Below, piece by piece: positions 40,304 to 49,007 of a DNA stretch of 64,000 bases; positions within the stretch are counted from its first letter, which is position 1; each line of letters opens with the position of its first letter. The position numbers and the translations under genes are program-made. The stretch is taken from NCBI GenBank assembly GCA_003574895.1, contig PJFB01000003.1, positions 1 to 64,000 of the forward strand. The letters run 5' to 3'. The DNA comes from Geobacter sp. GTDB lineage: Bacteria > Desulfobacterota > Desulfuromonadia > Geobacterales > Pseudopelobacteraceae. A model generated the notes under the pieces. It was given only the letters and a program-made list of their open reading frames with translations. It was not told the DNA's origin and did not search any database.

Positions 40304-41146
40304 CTATTTCAACTCAACAACAAGGTTTCCGGTCTTTGTTAGAATCTTTCGGCCGGTCAGTGAACGGACAAAAGCGATGAATTTCCAGGCCTCGGCAGAA
40401 GAATTGGGAGCTGTTACCAGGTAGAGCGACTTAACCAGAGGATAGGTTCCGTCGGAGATGGTTTTGGTGCTTGGTTGAACACCATTGAAGGAAAGAACAT
40501 TCAATGGGAGCTTTTCGCTGATTATCTCGGTCAGCGTAGCTCCCCCCAGAGCGCCAGGAATCCGGGCAATCGCCTCAGATGATTCCTGATCCGTTATCGC
40601 CATGATCATTCCGGGACGTGACAAGGCGGCCTTAACCGCTTGTTCCATTGTCGGCGAGATGCTGCTGAGCAGCCTTGTGTCACTATCATTTTCCGGCCTC
40701 AGGATCAGCCGGATGCGGCTGCCATCCGGCCAGTTCGAAGTCGCGTTGTTGTAGAATGCTTCTAACTCACGGACGGATATGTCATTTTTTTTGATCTTGG
40801 GGTTGGTAACGAAAACAAAGGGAGACTTGGCATATTCCATTGCTACTGCCCCTTGTTGCTGTTCACTCTTTGTAAGAGGACGACTGGCAACAGCCAGATC
40901 GATACCATTGCCAAGAACAGCCTTGATCCCCCCAGAACTGCCGAGGCTTGGCAGGACTTGAATATTTGTCCCGGGATATGATTTCTCATATTCCACGGCA
41001 AGTTGCTTCATAGCTCCCATGGCGCTTCCGGTCCCGCCGATTTTGACGACAGCTTCTGCCAACGCTGTTGCTGGAAAAATCCCGCATGCCGCCAGCAATG
41101 TCCAGATAACTACCACTAAAAACCAATGTCTCAGTTCCAAAGCCAT
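40304..41146 (-). CDS. PstS-like substrate-binding protein
   Basis: Exported periplasmic binding protein of 280 residues, related to phosphate-binding PstS. A signal peptide (WFLVVVIWTLLAACGIFPATALA) precedes VVKIGGTGSAMGAMKQLA, PSLGSSGGIKAVLGNGIDLA, the SRPLTKSE loop, and a C-terminal lobe ending near residue 280. No permease or ATPase is nearby. It lies 22 bp after the histidine kinase and is probably co-transcribed, so it may present phosphate or another oxyanion to the kinase instead of feeding a transporter. The ligand is not determined. Confidence 0.8.
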   Translation of the reverse strand: MALELRHWFLVVVIWTLLAACGIFPATALAEAVVKIGGTGSAMGAMKQLAVEYEKSYPGTNIQVLPSLGSSGGIKAVLGNGIDLAVASRPLTKSEQQQGAVAMEYAKSPFVFVTNPKIKKNDISVRELEAFYNNATSNWPDGSRIRLILRPENDSDTRLLSSISPTMEQAVKAALSRPGMIMAITDQESSEAIARIPGALGGATLTEIISEKLPLNVLSFNGVQPSTKTISDGTYPLVKSLYLVTAPNSSAEAWKFIAFVRSLTGRKILTKTGNLVVELK

Positions 41147-41168
41147 CTATTCCCCCTGATGATCTGCA

Positions 41169-42545
41169 TTATTCTGCCGAAACCGGCACAAGCACCGTAA
41201 AGGTTGTACCTTTTCCCACCTCGCTGGTTACTTCGATCTCACCCCCATGTTTTTTTATAATGCCAAAGGAAATGCTAAGCCCAAGCCCTGTCCCCTTGCC
41301 AACTTCCTTGGTAGTAAAGAACGGCTCGAATATCTTGGCCCGGATATCCTCCGGGATGCCACATCCGGTGTCGGAAATTGCTACCCGGATGAGTCCATCT
41401 TCGAACCGGGAGCGCACTGTGATAGTCCCATCCTTGTCAATGGCGTGAGTTGCGTTGATCAAAAGGTTTATAAACACCTGGTTTAACTGTTGCGGATTGA
41501 ATTTAAGCTGGGGGAGTTCGCCGAAATCCCTTTGCAGGGTTGCTTTATATTTGATTTCGTTCCAGACCATATTGATGGTACTTTCCAGACAGGTATTGAC
41601 ATCGATGAGAGAATCCGCCCCTGTGTCGTTCCGGGAAAAGGTCTTGAGATCCTGAACGATCTTCTGCACCCGGCTGGTGCCGTCCAGTGACTCGCTGATC
41701 AGATGCTTCATGTCTTCCAGGACGTAATCGATCTTGAGAGACTTTCTCTTGCCGGATAGTTCCGCCAAAGTCGCCGATGTGGCGCAAGATGTTAATTTTT
41801 CCCCCTGGGCGCTGATGAAGTCGATTATTTTTGCAACATACTTCTCCAGTGTGCACAAGTTGCTGTTGACAAAGCCGATCGGATTGTTAATCTCATGGGC
41901 TACACCGGCAGCGAGCTGTCCGATGGAAGCCATCTTATCCCGTTGCAGCAACTGTACTTGAGTTGCCTTAAGCTCCGAGTAAGCTGTTTCGATCTCCCGG
42001 TTTTTCTCCTCCAGCAATCGGTTTGTTTCCCACAGTGTTTTTTCTGCCTGCTCCACGGAGCGCAACGGCAGGATCCGCAGAGTTATGAATATAATAAGCC
42101 CGCCGAACAGCCCGAGCAGTGCTGCAAAACCGGAACGAAGCAGGAGCGGAACGAGAGAACAGCTGATTTCCAACTTGCCCACGGTTGACCCCGAATCCAG
42201 CAAGTCAAAGCGCCGCGTCATAAGCGGCCGTTTTAGGGGTTTATCTCGCTCCGCAACCAGCTTGTTTTTTGAGTCGAAGATTCGTATTGTCTCTTCGCGG
42301 TTAAAACGCATCCGCCTTGCCAGCAACTCCTCCAACCGCATCTTCTCAAATTGCCAGAGATCCGGATTTGAGTTGATTAATTCGGCAACAATGTTGCTGA
42401 CAATTTCAGCTTCAGCCTCCAGGCTTCCAGACAAGTACTGGTAAGAAATGCTAAAATAACCCAGAGGAAGAAGAATGGTCATTGCAATGGCTATCGCTCC
42501 CGCAATCCAGGTGGTAATACTGGTTATCTTTAGTCTGTTATCCAT
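41169..42545 (-). CDS. Membrane sensor histidine kinase
   Basis: Two-component sensor of 458 residues. Topology: one helix near the N-terminus (WIAGAIAIAMTILLPLG), an extracytoplasmic sensor of about 90 residues, a second helix (FAALLGLFGGLIIFITL), then a coiled coil, the dimerisation box GQLAAGVAHEINNP with H217, N-box FINLLINATHA, and G-boxes DTGCGIPEDI and GKGTGLGLSI. No receiver or response regulator is adjacent. The ATG used has ACAGGTG before it; an in-frame GTG 12 nt upstream overlaps that site. Pairing with the PstS-like gene suggests ligand sensing through a binding protein. Confidence 0.88.
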   Translation of the reverse strand: MDNRLKITSITTWIAGAIAIAMTILLPLGYFSISYQYLSGSLEAEAEIVSNIVAELINSNPDLWQFEKMRLEELLARRMRFNREETIRIFDSKNKLVAERDKPLKRPLMTRRFDLLDSGSTVGKLEISCSLVPLLLRSGFAALLGLFGGLIIFITLRILPLRSVEQAEKTLWETNRLLEEKNREIETAYSELKATQVQLLQRDKMASIGQLAAGVAHEINNPIGFVNSNLCTLEKYVAKIIDFISAQGEKLTSCATSATLAELSGKRKSLKIDYVLEDMKHLISESLDGTSRVQKIVQDLKTFSRNDTGADSLIDVNTCLESTINMVWNEIKYKATLQRDFGELPQLKFNPQQLNQVFINLLINATHAIDKDGTITVRSRFEDGLIRVAISDTGCGIPEDIRAKIFEPFFTTKEVGKGTGLGLSISFGIIKKHGGEIEVTSEVGKGTTFTVLVPVSAE

Positions 42546-42774
42546 TCTGTGAATCACCTGTTTGTATTACTCCGGCAACTAAACACAGCAATTATGCCGC
42601 GGAGACAGCACAACGTCGCTCGAAAGACTTCTTAACCTTGCTGGGCCTATTTTGAAGATGACGCGTATGCTTTCTGGCCTTTGACTCCAGTTGTACTTTG
42701 TTCTTTGCTCGCTCTCCTGAATGGACACATCCCTTCAGGGTGTTGTTGAGGTATTATCCGGAGGGTAATAATGG

Positions 42775-42840
42775 TACAGGCTGCTTATTGGGGCCCTTTC
42801 GACCTCTCGGGTCTCACTAGATAATCAGCCTGTCCCCTTA
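42775..42840. repeat. REP-like inverted repeat
   Basis: ACAGGCTG (42776-42783) and CAGCCTGT (42826-42833) flank GGGGCCC and GACCTC/GGGTCTC segments. Such TGTCCCC-bearing palindromes are known near RAYT genes, and a RAYT remnant and pseudogene lie nearby. The rest of the 42546-42924 gap shows nothing else. Confidence 0.35.
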
Positions 42841-42924
42841 TTGCTTTGCGCAACAGGAAACAATGAGAATGATCCCCAAAAGCATATCAGATCTTATTAA
42901 ATCATTTGTTTGCATAATTCTATC

Positions 42925-43006
42925 TTTCAACGCCACAAATCACCGGCGCAAAAAAACAGAGCGAAGCTAAGCTTTTGGCTGCCCGAGTGCATTTGCCTTG
43001 TTATGA
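42925..43006 (-). other. attC-like site 2
   Basis: Minus strand from R'' TCATAAC to R' GTTGAAA, 82 bp. R'' is a perfect 7/7 complement of GTTATGA, the R' tail at the start of the same cassette (44218-44224). Internal segments CAAATGCAC and GTGATTTG resemble classical attC L'' and L' boxes. Confidence 0.72.
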
Positions 43007-43029
43007 GATTTTGAAAAGATATGCAAAAC

Positions 43030-44205
43030 TCAATCATAACGTTTCAATTTGTAATTATCTTTAAGTGAATTTCCTAGCAGAAGTCGGGTGAACAAGGGTA
43101 TCGAGACCAAATTAATGCCGAGACGCACCAGCATAATGGCTATATAACTTTTGGCAGCAAAAAACGTTACCATCTTGGCTGCGGATTTTTGCTTTTCATG
43201 CAAAAATGGTTTCAGCTCTGCTTCATAGGCTGCAAAAGCTGCATTGTAATCACCACATGCGTTATGAAGCTCGCCTGCCAACGTATAGGCTTCAGTCATA
43301 CCGAGTCCAGTGCCTTCACCTGCCAGCAACGAAGCACAAGCGGCTGCATCACCGATCAAGGCAACACGTCCTTTACTCCAATGGGGCATTTGTATCTGGC
43401 TTACGGTATCAAAATAAAAATCATCAGCCACGTCGAGATACCTTAGAATTTCTTTGGCTTCCCAGCCGCAATGATTATAAATTTCATGCAATAGAGTTTT
43501 TTCTTCCGCTTCATTATCTGGTTCGTGGTGAATCAACTCCTTGCGGAAGGTAAACAGAATCAGCGTTTTGTTATCACGCATGCTGAAACGTGAAATCTGA
43601 TAACTTGGCTCAGAATGGATTATATACTGGTCTTCATTGCGGTGAGGGTAGTCATTGATAGTAAAAGCAGCAACATAAACTCCAAGGTCATGTTCAAACT
43701 TACTTTCCGCCCCGAAAACAAGGTTGCGAATATAAGAGTGCAATCCATCCGCACCAATGACCAGGTCGAAGCGATCTGTTGAACCATCTGAAAGCGTTAC
43801 ATTGACACCGCTATTATCCTCTTCAAGCGCTACTATGTATTGGCCGAAACGGGTTTCTACATCCTCGAGCGCATCAAAAATAATGCTGGCAAGATGGCTA
43901 CGTGAAATACTGGTATATCGTCCATTGACTATCTCTGGCATGGAACTGACAGGCATTTGTGCCCGTATTTTCCCTTCGTTATCAACACTCAACAATTCTT
44001 TGACCTGGTAACCGTATTCCTTGATCGCGGGAATCAGCCCCATCATTTCCGCAATATCATAGCCAAGCCCCCAAAAATCAACGATATAACCACCTGTACG
44101 TAAAGCAGCCGCACGTTCGAACAGTATAGGCTCATGACCGTATTTTTTGAGCCAATAGGCGAGAGTCGGGCCCGCAATTCCAGTACCATTTATACCTATT
44201 TTCAT
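43030..44205 (-). CDS. FAD-dependent monooxygenase (cassette cargo)
   Basis: Class A flavoprotein hydroxylase-like enzyme, 391 residues, probably hydroxylating or inactivating an aromatic or drug-like substrate with NAD(P)H and O2. Seen: N-terminal GINGTGIAG dinucleotide fold, FERAAALRTGGY, DLVIGADGLHS in the middle, and the FAD ribityl motif VALIGDAAACASLLAGEGTG near residue 290. It is similar in plan to tetracycline-inactivating TetX and to PHBH enzymes. A C-terminal membrane-leaning segment is present. Flanked by attC-like sites 2 and 3 with perfectly matching half-sites. Substrate is unknown. Confidence 0.85.
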   Translation of the reverse strand: MKIGINGTGIAGPTLAYWLKKYGHEPILFERAAALRTGGYIVDFWGLGYDIAEMMGLIPAIKEYGYQVKELLSVDNEGKIRAQMPVSSMPEIVNGRYTSISRSHLASIIFDALEDVETRFGQYIVALEEDNSGVNVTLSDGSTDRFDLVIGADGLHSYIRNLVFGAESKFEHDLGVYVAAFTINDYPHRNEDQYIIHSEPSYQISRFSMRDNKTLILFTFRKELIHHEPDNEAEEKTLLHEIYNHCGWEAKEILRYLDVADDFYFDTVSQIQMPHWSKGRVALIGDAAACASLLAGEGTGLGMTEAYTLAGELHNACGDYNAAFAAYEAELKPFLHEKQKSAAKMVTFFAAKSYIAIMLVRLGINLVSIPLFTRLLLGNSLKDNYKLKRYD

Positions 44206-44216
44206 TATTTCTTATC

Positions 44217-44281
44217 CTCATAACGGGGGAGAGGCGTAGCGGCGAAGCGTTAGTGGAGACCTGCTGCCGCCTGGTTGAAAG
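44217..44281 (-). other. attC-like site 3
   Basis: Minus strand from R'' TTTCAAC to R' GTTATGA, 65 bp, with arms AGGCGGC and GCCGC-TACGCCT. Its R'' matches the complement of the R' tail of site 4 (GTTGAAC) at 6 of 7 positions, as expected for the small-lipoprotein cassette between them. Confidence 0.7.
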
Positions 44282-44337
44282 TTCTGTTGTCTTATTCTTG
44301 AATCCATTTCGCTTTGCTTTGTTCTTTGCAGACTTTA

Positions 44338-44508
44338 TTAGTCTTGCTCACACTTGAACTTGAACCACTCGCTGTTATATTTCGTTTTTCCCTGCATGTC
44401 AGTTTGAGCATCAACGCCTTCTCTAGGTTTTTTAGAAACCAAATGACTGCCAGACGAGCAACAACCTGCTAACAATAAAAGTGCAAAAGCTCCCACAATT
44501 TTCTTCAT
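44338..44508 (-). CDS. Small lipoprotein (cassette cargo)
   Basis: A 56-residue protein short enough to escape most ORF callers. It has a textbook lipoprotein signal (MKKIVGAFALLLLAGC, lipid-anchored C16) and a short charged tail. AAGGTGG lies 5 nt before the ATG. It lies between attC-like sites 3 and 4 and fills that cassette. Tail function is unknown. Confidence 0.8.
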   Translation of the reverse strand: MKKIVGAFALLLLAGCCSSGSHLVSKKPREGVDAQTDMQGKTKYNSEWFKFKCEQD

Positions 44509-44532
44509 AATTTCCACCTTGTGTTTTAATTA

Positions 44533-44595
44533 GTTCAACGTATTCCGGACTTGACCGGCGACGTTAGCCGTCCGCGTCTGAGGCCGTGGTTGGGC
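44533..44595 (-). other. attC-like site 4
   Basis: Minus strand from R'' GCCCAAC to R' GTTGAAC, 63 bp; both half-sites fit RYYYAAC and GTTRRRY. The intervening sequence holds CCGG and GTCC/GGAC complementary segments. Confidence 0.7.
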
Positions 44596-44648
44596 CTCAC
44601 TTTCTCATTTCCTTGTGGTAGCTACATCATCCAAATATTCCAAACCCT

Positions 44649-45155
44649 TTACCCTTGGTAAATTCGATCTCTGGAATAGTGTAAGTCTGTCCATCGACTA
44701 TAATATATTGGCATCTTGATCCTATAAGCCGTCTTTTCTGAATCGCTAAAAACAATACGCGACAAATAGAAAGTCAATTTCAAGCTAACTGTCGGATTAA
44801 AGTGCTCTCCCTCGTCTGGCTTTGTGCTATAACTTCGTACATCAAAATTAACCCGTGTCTTCTCAGGAATGCACACATCCACCTTGTCAGATGTGAAAGC
44901 CACGGTTTTCACTTCAGGGATGTGAAGTACCATTCCCACTAAAGTTCCTTGGCCTGCAAAACTCACTTTTACCCCATCGTAGATAAACTCGACTGAATCA
45001 CTGGGAGCCAATTGCCCATGTGATGACAACTTCCCACCTTCAGCATGAGGCGCCCAATATGTATAGAATGCCGGGACACAGCCGCAAAGTATTAGTTGAA
45101 GTGTGCAACATAGCAGCACATACGACATGAGTTTTGAATTGTTCTTTCTTTTCAT
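44649..45155 (-). CDS. Hypothetical lipoprotein (cassette cargo)
   Basis: A 168-residue exported protein. The signal region is YVLLCCTLQLILCGC with lipid-anchored C26. The mature part looks beta-rich and has no recognised domain; it ends with TDLHYSRDRIYQG. A GTG one codon upstream is an alternative start. It is followed by attC-like site 4 and preceded by site 5, so it is a single-gene cassette. No function assigned. Confidence 0.7.
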   Translation of the reverse strand: MKRKNNSKLMSYVLLCCTLQLILCGCVPAFYTYWAPHAEGGKLSSHGQLAPSDSVEFIYDGVKVSFAGQGTLVGMVLHIPEVKTVAFTSDKVDVCIPEKTRVNFDVRSYSTKPDEGEHFNPTVSLKLTFYLSRIVFSDSEKTAYRIKMPIYYSRWTDLHYSRDRIYQG

Positions 45156-45167
45156 CACCTTTTTTGC

Positions 45168-45226
45168 AGCCCACGGGAACGAGGCTGACAGGCCAGTATT
45201 TCGGCCGACGTGCCGATGGTTAGATC
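45168..45226 (-). other. attC-like site 5
   Basis: Minus strand from R'' ATCTAAC (complement GTTAGAT, 45219-45225) to a degenerate R' end GTTCCCGTGGGC. The start of the following cassette reads GTGGGC where GTTGGGC would be expected from its R'' (site 4). Less certain than its neighbours. Confidence 0.5.
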
Positions 45227-45245
45227 GTTTGAGATTGCCATAGGC

Positions 45246-46088
45246 TTATTTATCTAAGCCAGCCAACCAATCCTCTTTCTCGGGCTCTGACTGTACAATC
45301 TGATCAGTGTTGTTTTGTTGTTTCGACAACCCATTCCTTTTTAACATAAAAATAACCGCCCCCAACGGCAAAGATATACTTATAACCCATGAGCCATATG
45401 GGGGAGCAGATGCCCCTACACCAAACAATTGGAACGATAAAGGAACAATTCTCCATTGGCCAGTTGTCCAATCAACTGAGAACGTTGCAATTCCAGCTAA
45501 TACAAATATCACCCAAAGCCACTTTTTCTTCTCTATCTTGGTTCTGATACACAGAATAAGCGCATACAGGATAAATAATGGAATAAAGATGGCCAAGAAA
45601 AGCACCGAATACTGTAGGGGACTCTTACCGACCAGTCTAAATTTATTGAGCTTTTCTAAAGAATCTGGGATCGGATTAACGTTAAAACCAACAATAGTCG
45701 AGACTCCTCCCCTCTTCTGTGTCGCAACATTAATCAGCAGCCATCTACTCTGAAACTGGTATTCAAAAGTTATATTGGTTGTAGTGGTCTTTGGCTCATT
45801 AGGGCCATTAAAGACATTTTTATTTACCCCTACTACTTTTATAGATTCCGGCTGCTGTGTAGGAATCATCTGTGCCATCTTAACCAACGTACTATGGATG
45901 TCAAAGGTATTGATGCTTGCGTCAAGATCCTTTTCGATCTCATCAAATCTATTTTGTCGTAGAAGATCGACATAACCTTTTGCTACAGATTCTGCCTCCG
46001 ACGGAGTTATTTTTTTCATTATGCTTGCTTGATCACACCCGACAAGGAGCAATATCATTACGATGAGAATTAGACTTAGAAATCGCAT
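45246..46088 (-). CDS. Hypothetical lipoprotein with two membrane helices (cassette cargo)
   Basis: A 280-residue protein I do not recognise. Signal region MRFLSLILIVMILLLVGC with lipid-anchored C18, then an alpha/beta domain of about 130 residues (DUF4878-like in feel: ESVAKGYVDLLRQNRFDEIE), then three or four membrane segments (FLAIFIPLFILYALILCI; WLWVIFVLAGIATFSV; a late helix). AAAGGA lies 8 nt before the ATG. It sits between sites 5 and 6. Confidence 0.68.
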   Translation of the reverse strand: MRFLSLILIVMILLLVGCDQASIMKKITPSEAESVAKGYVDLLRQNRFDEIEKDLDASINTFDIHSTLVKMAQMIPTQQPESIKVVGVNKNVFNGPNEPKTTTTNITFEYQFQSRWLLINVATQKRGGVSTIVGFNVNPIPDSLEKLNKFRLVGKSPLQYSVLFLAIFIPLFILYALILCIRTKIEKKKWLWVIFVLAGIATFSVDWTTGQWRIVPLSFQLFGVGASAPPYGSWVISISLPLGAVIFMLKRNGLSKQQNNTDQIVQSEPEKEDWLAGLDK

Positions 46089-46104
46089 CAAATTATCCTT
46101 TCTT

Positions 46105-46176
46105 GATGTAACATGGTGGCGCTTGACCTGGCGGGCGGATTTATCGCCATATCATGGTCTGGGCGCCTGGTTGAGC
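46105..46176 (-). other. attC-like site 6
   Basis: Minus strand from R'' GCTCAAC to R' GTTACAT, 72 bp. R'' ends directly at the stop of the 46177 gene. The R' tail GTTACAT matches the complement of the next R'' (GTTAGAT, site 5) at 6 of 7 positions. Confidence 0.68.
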
Positions 46177-46590
46177 TCACCACTTTTTATATTGCCGCCT
46201 GGTTGCGATCAATTGACGGATCCCGAAAAATGCGGCCGACAAAACTCCTATGCCTCGGTCTTCTGGGCTGATAATCATAATGAAAATGCCGCATAGAATA
46301 ACGGCAAAATTCACAAGACTGTGAATGACAAACTTTCTTATTTCTCCTTCTCTTTCTGTTAAATTCATATACTTCGCTAATTTTTTCTCAAATAGGAAGC
46401 AGAGCGATACCATCCACATCATGAATATAAAGATTAACATTTCTGGTTGTTGTATAGCCGTGTAGTTGAGGATCAGAAGAGTGGGGATAAATAACACCAC
46501 GACAATTAAAATTAACTTTAATAACTGTTCAAACAATTTTGGAGCAAAAACCGCAGAGATAAATAAATTAAATTTTGATTTTTCTTCCAA
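46177..46590 (-). CDS. Hypothetical small membrane protein (cassette cargo)
   Basis: A 137-residue protein with about four hydrophobic segments (LLKLILIVVVLFIPTLLIL; MLIFIFMMWMVSLCFLF; VNFAVILCGIFIMII). It starts with TTG; GGAGAG lies 7 nt before it and no better ATG exists. No family recognised. Flanked by sites 6 and 7. Confidence 0.6.
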   Translation of the reverse strand: MEEKSKFNLFISAVFAPKLFEQLLKLILIVVVLFIPTLLILNYTAIQQPEMLIFIFMMWMVSLCFLFEKKLAKYMNLTEREGEIRKFVIHSLVNFAVILCGIFIMIISPEDRGIGVLSAAFFGIRQLIATRRQYKKW

Positions 46591-46610
46591 TTTTAGGCTC
46601 TCCTTTTAAA

Positions 46611-46674
46611 GTCTCAACGGACCTGGGCGCACTGGCGGAGCGTAGCGGAGGCCGTGCCGACGAGTGGTTGGCAC
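46611..46674 (-). other. attC-like site 7
   Basis: Minus strand from R'' TGCCAAC to R' GTTGAGA, 64 bp. R'' is a perfect complement of GTTGGCA, the R' tail opening the same cassette (site 8), 7 of 7. The R' tail GTTGAGA matches the complement of the next R'' (GTTGAGC, site 6) at 6 of 7. Confidence 0.75.
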
Positions 46675-46677
46675 GTG

Positions 46678-47205
46678 TCATTCGGCTTTCTTTTCATGCA
46701 TTAAAGACCTTAAATCATGTTCGACGTGCTCATTGACAGGTATAAAAATAACACTCTCTCCGAAAGGTGTCTTATGCTTGAAAAATATTCGTATTCGCGG
46801 CGTAGTGACTTTTATGAAATCCTGACTGATAGACTCTATCTCAGATACACTTATAGCTAATTTGCGAAAAAAACCGCTTATAAGCAATTTATCATTGTTT
46901 ATGGCGACCATCGTATACTTGAATTTGAAGTTGAGAAAAACATTGGCGATGAGCAACACAGCAAAAAGTAACATTAATGGCTGGCCTATTTCACTAACAC
47001 GACTCCAAAGCACTAAAAAAAATATCAAAATTCCGTTTATGAAATGACTAAAGCACATCCATCCAGTTGTGTCTTTAGAAGAGATGAGTCGCACATCATC
47101 TATTACTCTGATTTGCTTCGCTTTCCACGCAAATTTGCCCGAGACCAGGATGACAGCGACACCAACAATTGGGAAAACAATTAGCGATACTAACTTCTCA
47201 TGCAT
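46678..47205 (-). CDS. Hypothetical membrane protein (cassette cargo)
   Basis: A 175-residue protein with an N-terminal helix (LIVFPIVGVAVILVSG), two further helices (FINGILIFFLVLWS; LMLLFAVLLIANVFL), and a C-terminal cytosolic part of about 70 residues resembling a PH-like bacterial domain in outline. AAAGGCG lies 6 nt before the ATG. Bounded by sites 7 and 8 with perfectly matched half-sites. Function unknown. Confidence 0.68.
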   Translation of the reverse strand: MHEKLVSLIVFPIVGVAVILVSGKFAWKAKQIRVIDDVRLISSKDTTGWMCFSHFINGILIFFLVLWSRVSEIGQPLMLLFAVLLIANVFLNFKFKYTMVAINNDKLLISGFFRKLAISVSEIESISQDFIKVTTPRIRIFFKHKTPFGESVIFIPVNEHVEHDLRSLMHEKKAE

Positions 47206-47237
47206 ATTTTCGCCTTTCGGATGAACATTTGGCTTCT

Positions 47238-47304
47238 TGCCAACGGTTCTGGGGGTGTGCGGGGCCGCGTCTTTTGCGGCATCAGAACCACCCCCTTGTT
47301 ATGT
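47238..47304 (-). other. attC-like site 8
   Basis: Minus strand from R'' ACATAAC to R' GTTGGCA, 67 bp, with strongly complementary GGGGGTG and CACCCCC arms. R'' overlaps the stop of the 47299 gene. Its complement GTTATGT recurs exactly upstream of that gene at 47764-47770. Confidence 0.75.
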
Positions 47305-47739
47305 GCTGCTCAATTTTAGTAGAGTTTTACGAACCTTGGATGAAACATATTTCGTATCTAGGAAAATGATTCCTGCCCAGAAAATTACTGTTATCAATGG
47401 AAAGAGAAAATCTTCCTTTAAGGTTTTTATCCCTGGGACGAATAGGACAAGGCCCACCAGCAGCAAAAGCATATAGTAGTCGGGCCAATAAAACTTGTAG
47501 TTGATGCTGTCATTTTCGTTGTTTATGGCAATAGATAGCGATGCGCTTGGCCAGAATACAGGAGCACCGTAGATTCTGGCAAATCGCACAATCTTGAATT
47601 TAATGAATTTGGGGGACTCTTCGATTATCTTGAGGCGGAACTTTTTTTCTAACGCAGCCCCAACAAGGCGCACGGATACGAATTTATCCTTCAGGATCAC
47701 CTCTCCGTTACCTGAAATAAAATCGGGAGCTGACATCAT
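47299..47739 (-). CDS. Hypothetical membrane protein (cassette cargo)
   Basis: A 146-residue protein. The N-terminal 90 residues look beta-rich; two helices follow (YYMLLLLVGLVLFVPG; FLFPLITVIFWAGIIFL). AAAGGAAT precedes two adjacent ATGs, either of which could start. No family recognised. It ends within site 8, and a matching R' tail lies 25 nt upstream of its start. Confidence 0.62.
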   Translation of the reverse strand: MMSAPDFISGNGEVILKDKFVSVRLVGAALEKKFRLKIIEESPKFIKFKIVRFARIYGAPVFWPSASLSIAINNENDSINYKFYWPDYYMLLLLVGLVLFVPGIKTLKEDFLFPLITVIFWAGIIFLDTKYVSSKVRKTLLKLSST

Positions 47740-47763
47740 ATTCCTTTCTTTGTGATTTTATTC

Positions 47764-47770
47764 ACATAAC
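47764..47770 (-). other. Isolated attC R' half-site
   Basis: Minus-strand GTTATGT, exact complement of the R'' of site 8, marks the start of the 47299 cassette. The upstream half of this attC is not recognisable; the stretch 47771-48128 looks degraded and I see no gene in it. Confidence 0.5.
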
Positions 47771-48128
47771 TCTTATAAGGCCCCAGTCAGTCAATGGGCA
47801 AAATAGTGCCACGCCGATTTTGGGTCGTTTTCTTTGATGAATCTATCTCAGCATCTTATCCGTTCTGACTTTATTTCCAACAGCTGGGTCAGGAAAGAGT
47901 CCTGCACCAAACGTCCTATCAAAGCTCATATTGCGGTAGTTGCGATAGCCCCGACAATAGGGAGGTATCTCCTTCACGGCTTAGAAACTATACCGTTCCC
48001 TCTGCCGTCCCATTCAAGTCGGGGCTGCTCGGGGTCGGACCAGACTAACCCACTGAATCTGCAGGTAAAATATCCCAAAATAGCTGTTATTGAGGCTTAA
48101 ACGCCCATTTTCAGGGTCAAAAACGGTA

Positions 48129-48841
48129 CTATATAGGTTCAAATTCCTCTCTCAACACACATCGACCAGCTTCTTGCTCTTCGATTCTTCTCCCCATTCC
48201 CATAATACCAAGCCTGGATTTTGTCTCTTCAACAAAGCCAATGCCGCCAACAGCAATGCTCTCCGTCCAGCAACTTTCACGCTGACCTTTGCCCTTGCTG
48301 ATTGCCTTTTGAACCCACTGCCGATGCTGCTCTGCAAATTGCTCGTGGGCCGGAAATCCGCAATAGTTCCGTAAAGCGGGCATGTCAATCACACCATACC
48401 GCTCGGGCGGATTCTGAATTTCGTTAAAGCCGCTCATTTCCCATTCTGAAGGGTGGCTTACCACACCGGCACGGACCATGTTGAGATCGATATAAACAAA
48501 GTAGCGAATCAGATGTTCATTTTGCTCAACAGCAGTAGCGTGATAGCGATCTTCCCAGGAGGCTCCTTTTCGCTCCTTGCGTTGATTGAATTCCTGAGCG
48601 GTTCTCCCGGCTATCAGTTGAAGGCTCTTTGGGATGATGTCCGGCCCACTATCGACCACCAGCAGGTGAATATGATTGGATGTGACCACATAGTTGAGTA
48701 TTCTCAAGCCAAAACGCTTCTTGGCTTCAAAAAGCCAGGAATGCCAGCGTCGCCTGTCCCTGGCGAATTTAAGGAGAAATTCCTTTTTGTGGCAACGGTG
48801 GGTACTTGCCCTGGAATATGATGTCGGTTTGCTCTTGCCAT
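48129..48841 (-). pseudogene. REP-associated tyrosine transposase (RAYT), frameshifted
   Basis: Degraded RAYT/IS200-like Y1 transposase. It starts MARANRHHIPGQV with AGAGG upstream, then breaks frame. The continuing frame reads RCHKKEFLLKFARDRRR, then NYVVTSNHIHLLV with the HUH histidines, and FVYIDLNMVRAGVVSHPSEW. About 10 nt appear missing where WHITH normally joins GQV to RCHKK. The 192-residue remainder is otherwise intact. Transposition activity is unlikely. It lies beside the MACPF cassette. Confidence 0.8.
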
Positions 48842-49007
48842 TCTTAGAAGCCTCTTTTTACCGGCAAAACGTGATTTTAAGGCCATAAATAGGGCCAATA
48901 TTGCTTATTTGCTTTGATATTTCATGTGGTTAGCTTGCCCCCCCGCTTGATCTTTCCGCTTCATAAAAAATGGGAAATGGAAGTTGAACTTCATCCATCC
49001 TCCTCGA

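Noticed and set aside
47771-48128. Possible transposase fragment in the stretch between the 47299 cassette and the RAYT pseudogene
   Set aside because: Reverse-frame translation is broken by stops and shows no convincing conserved motif.
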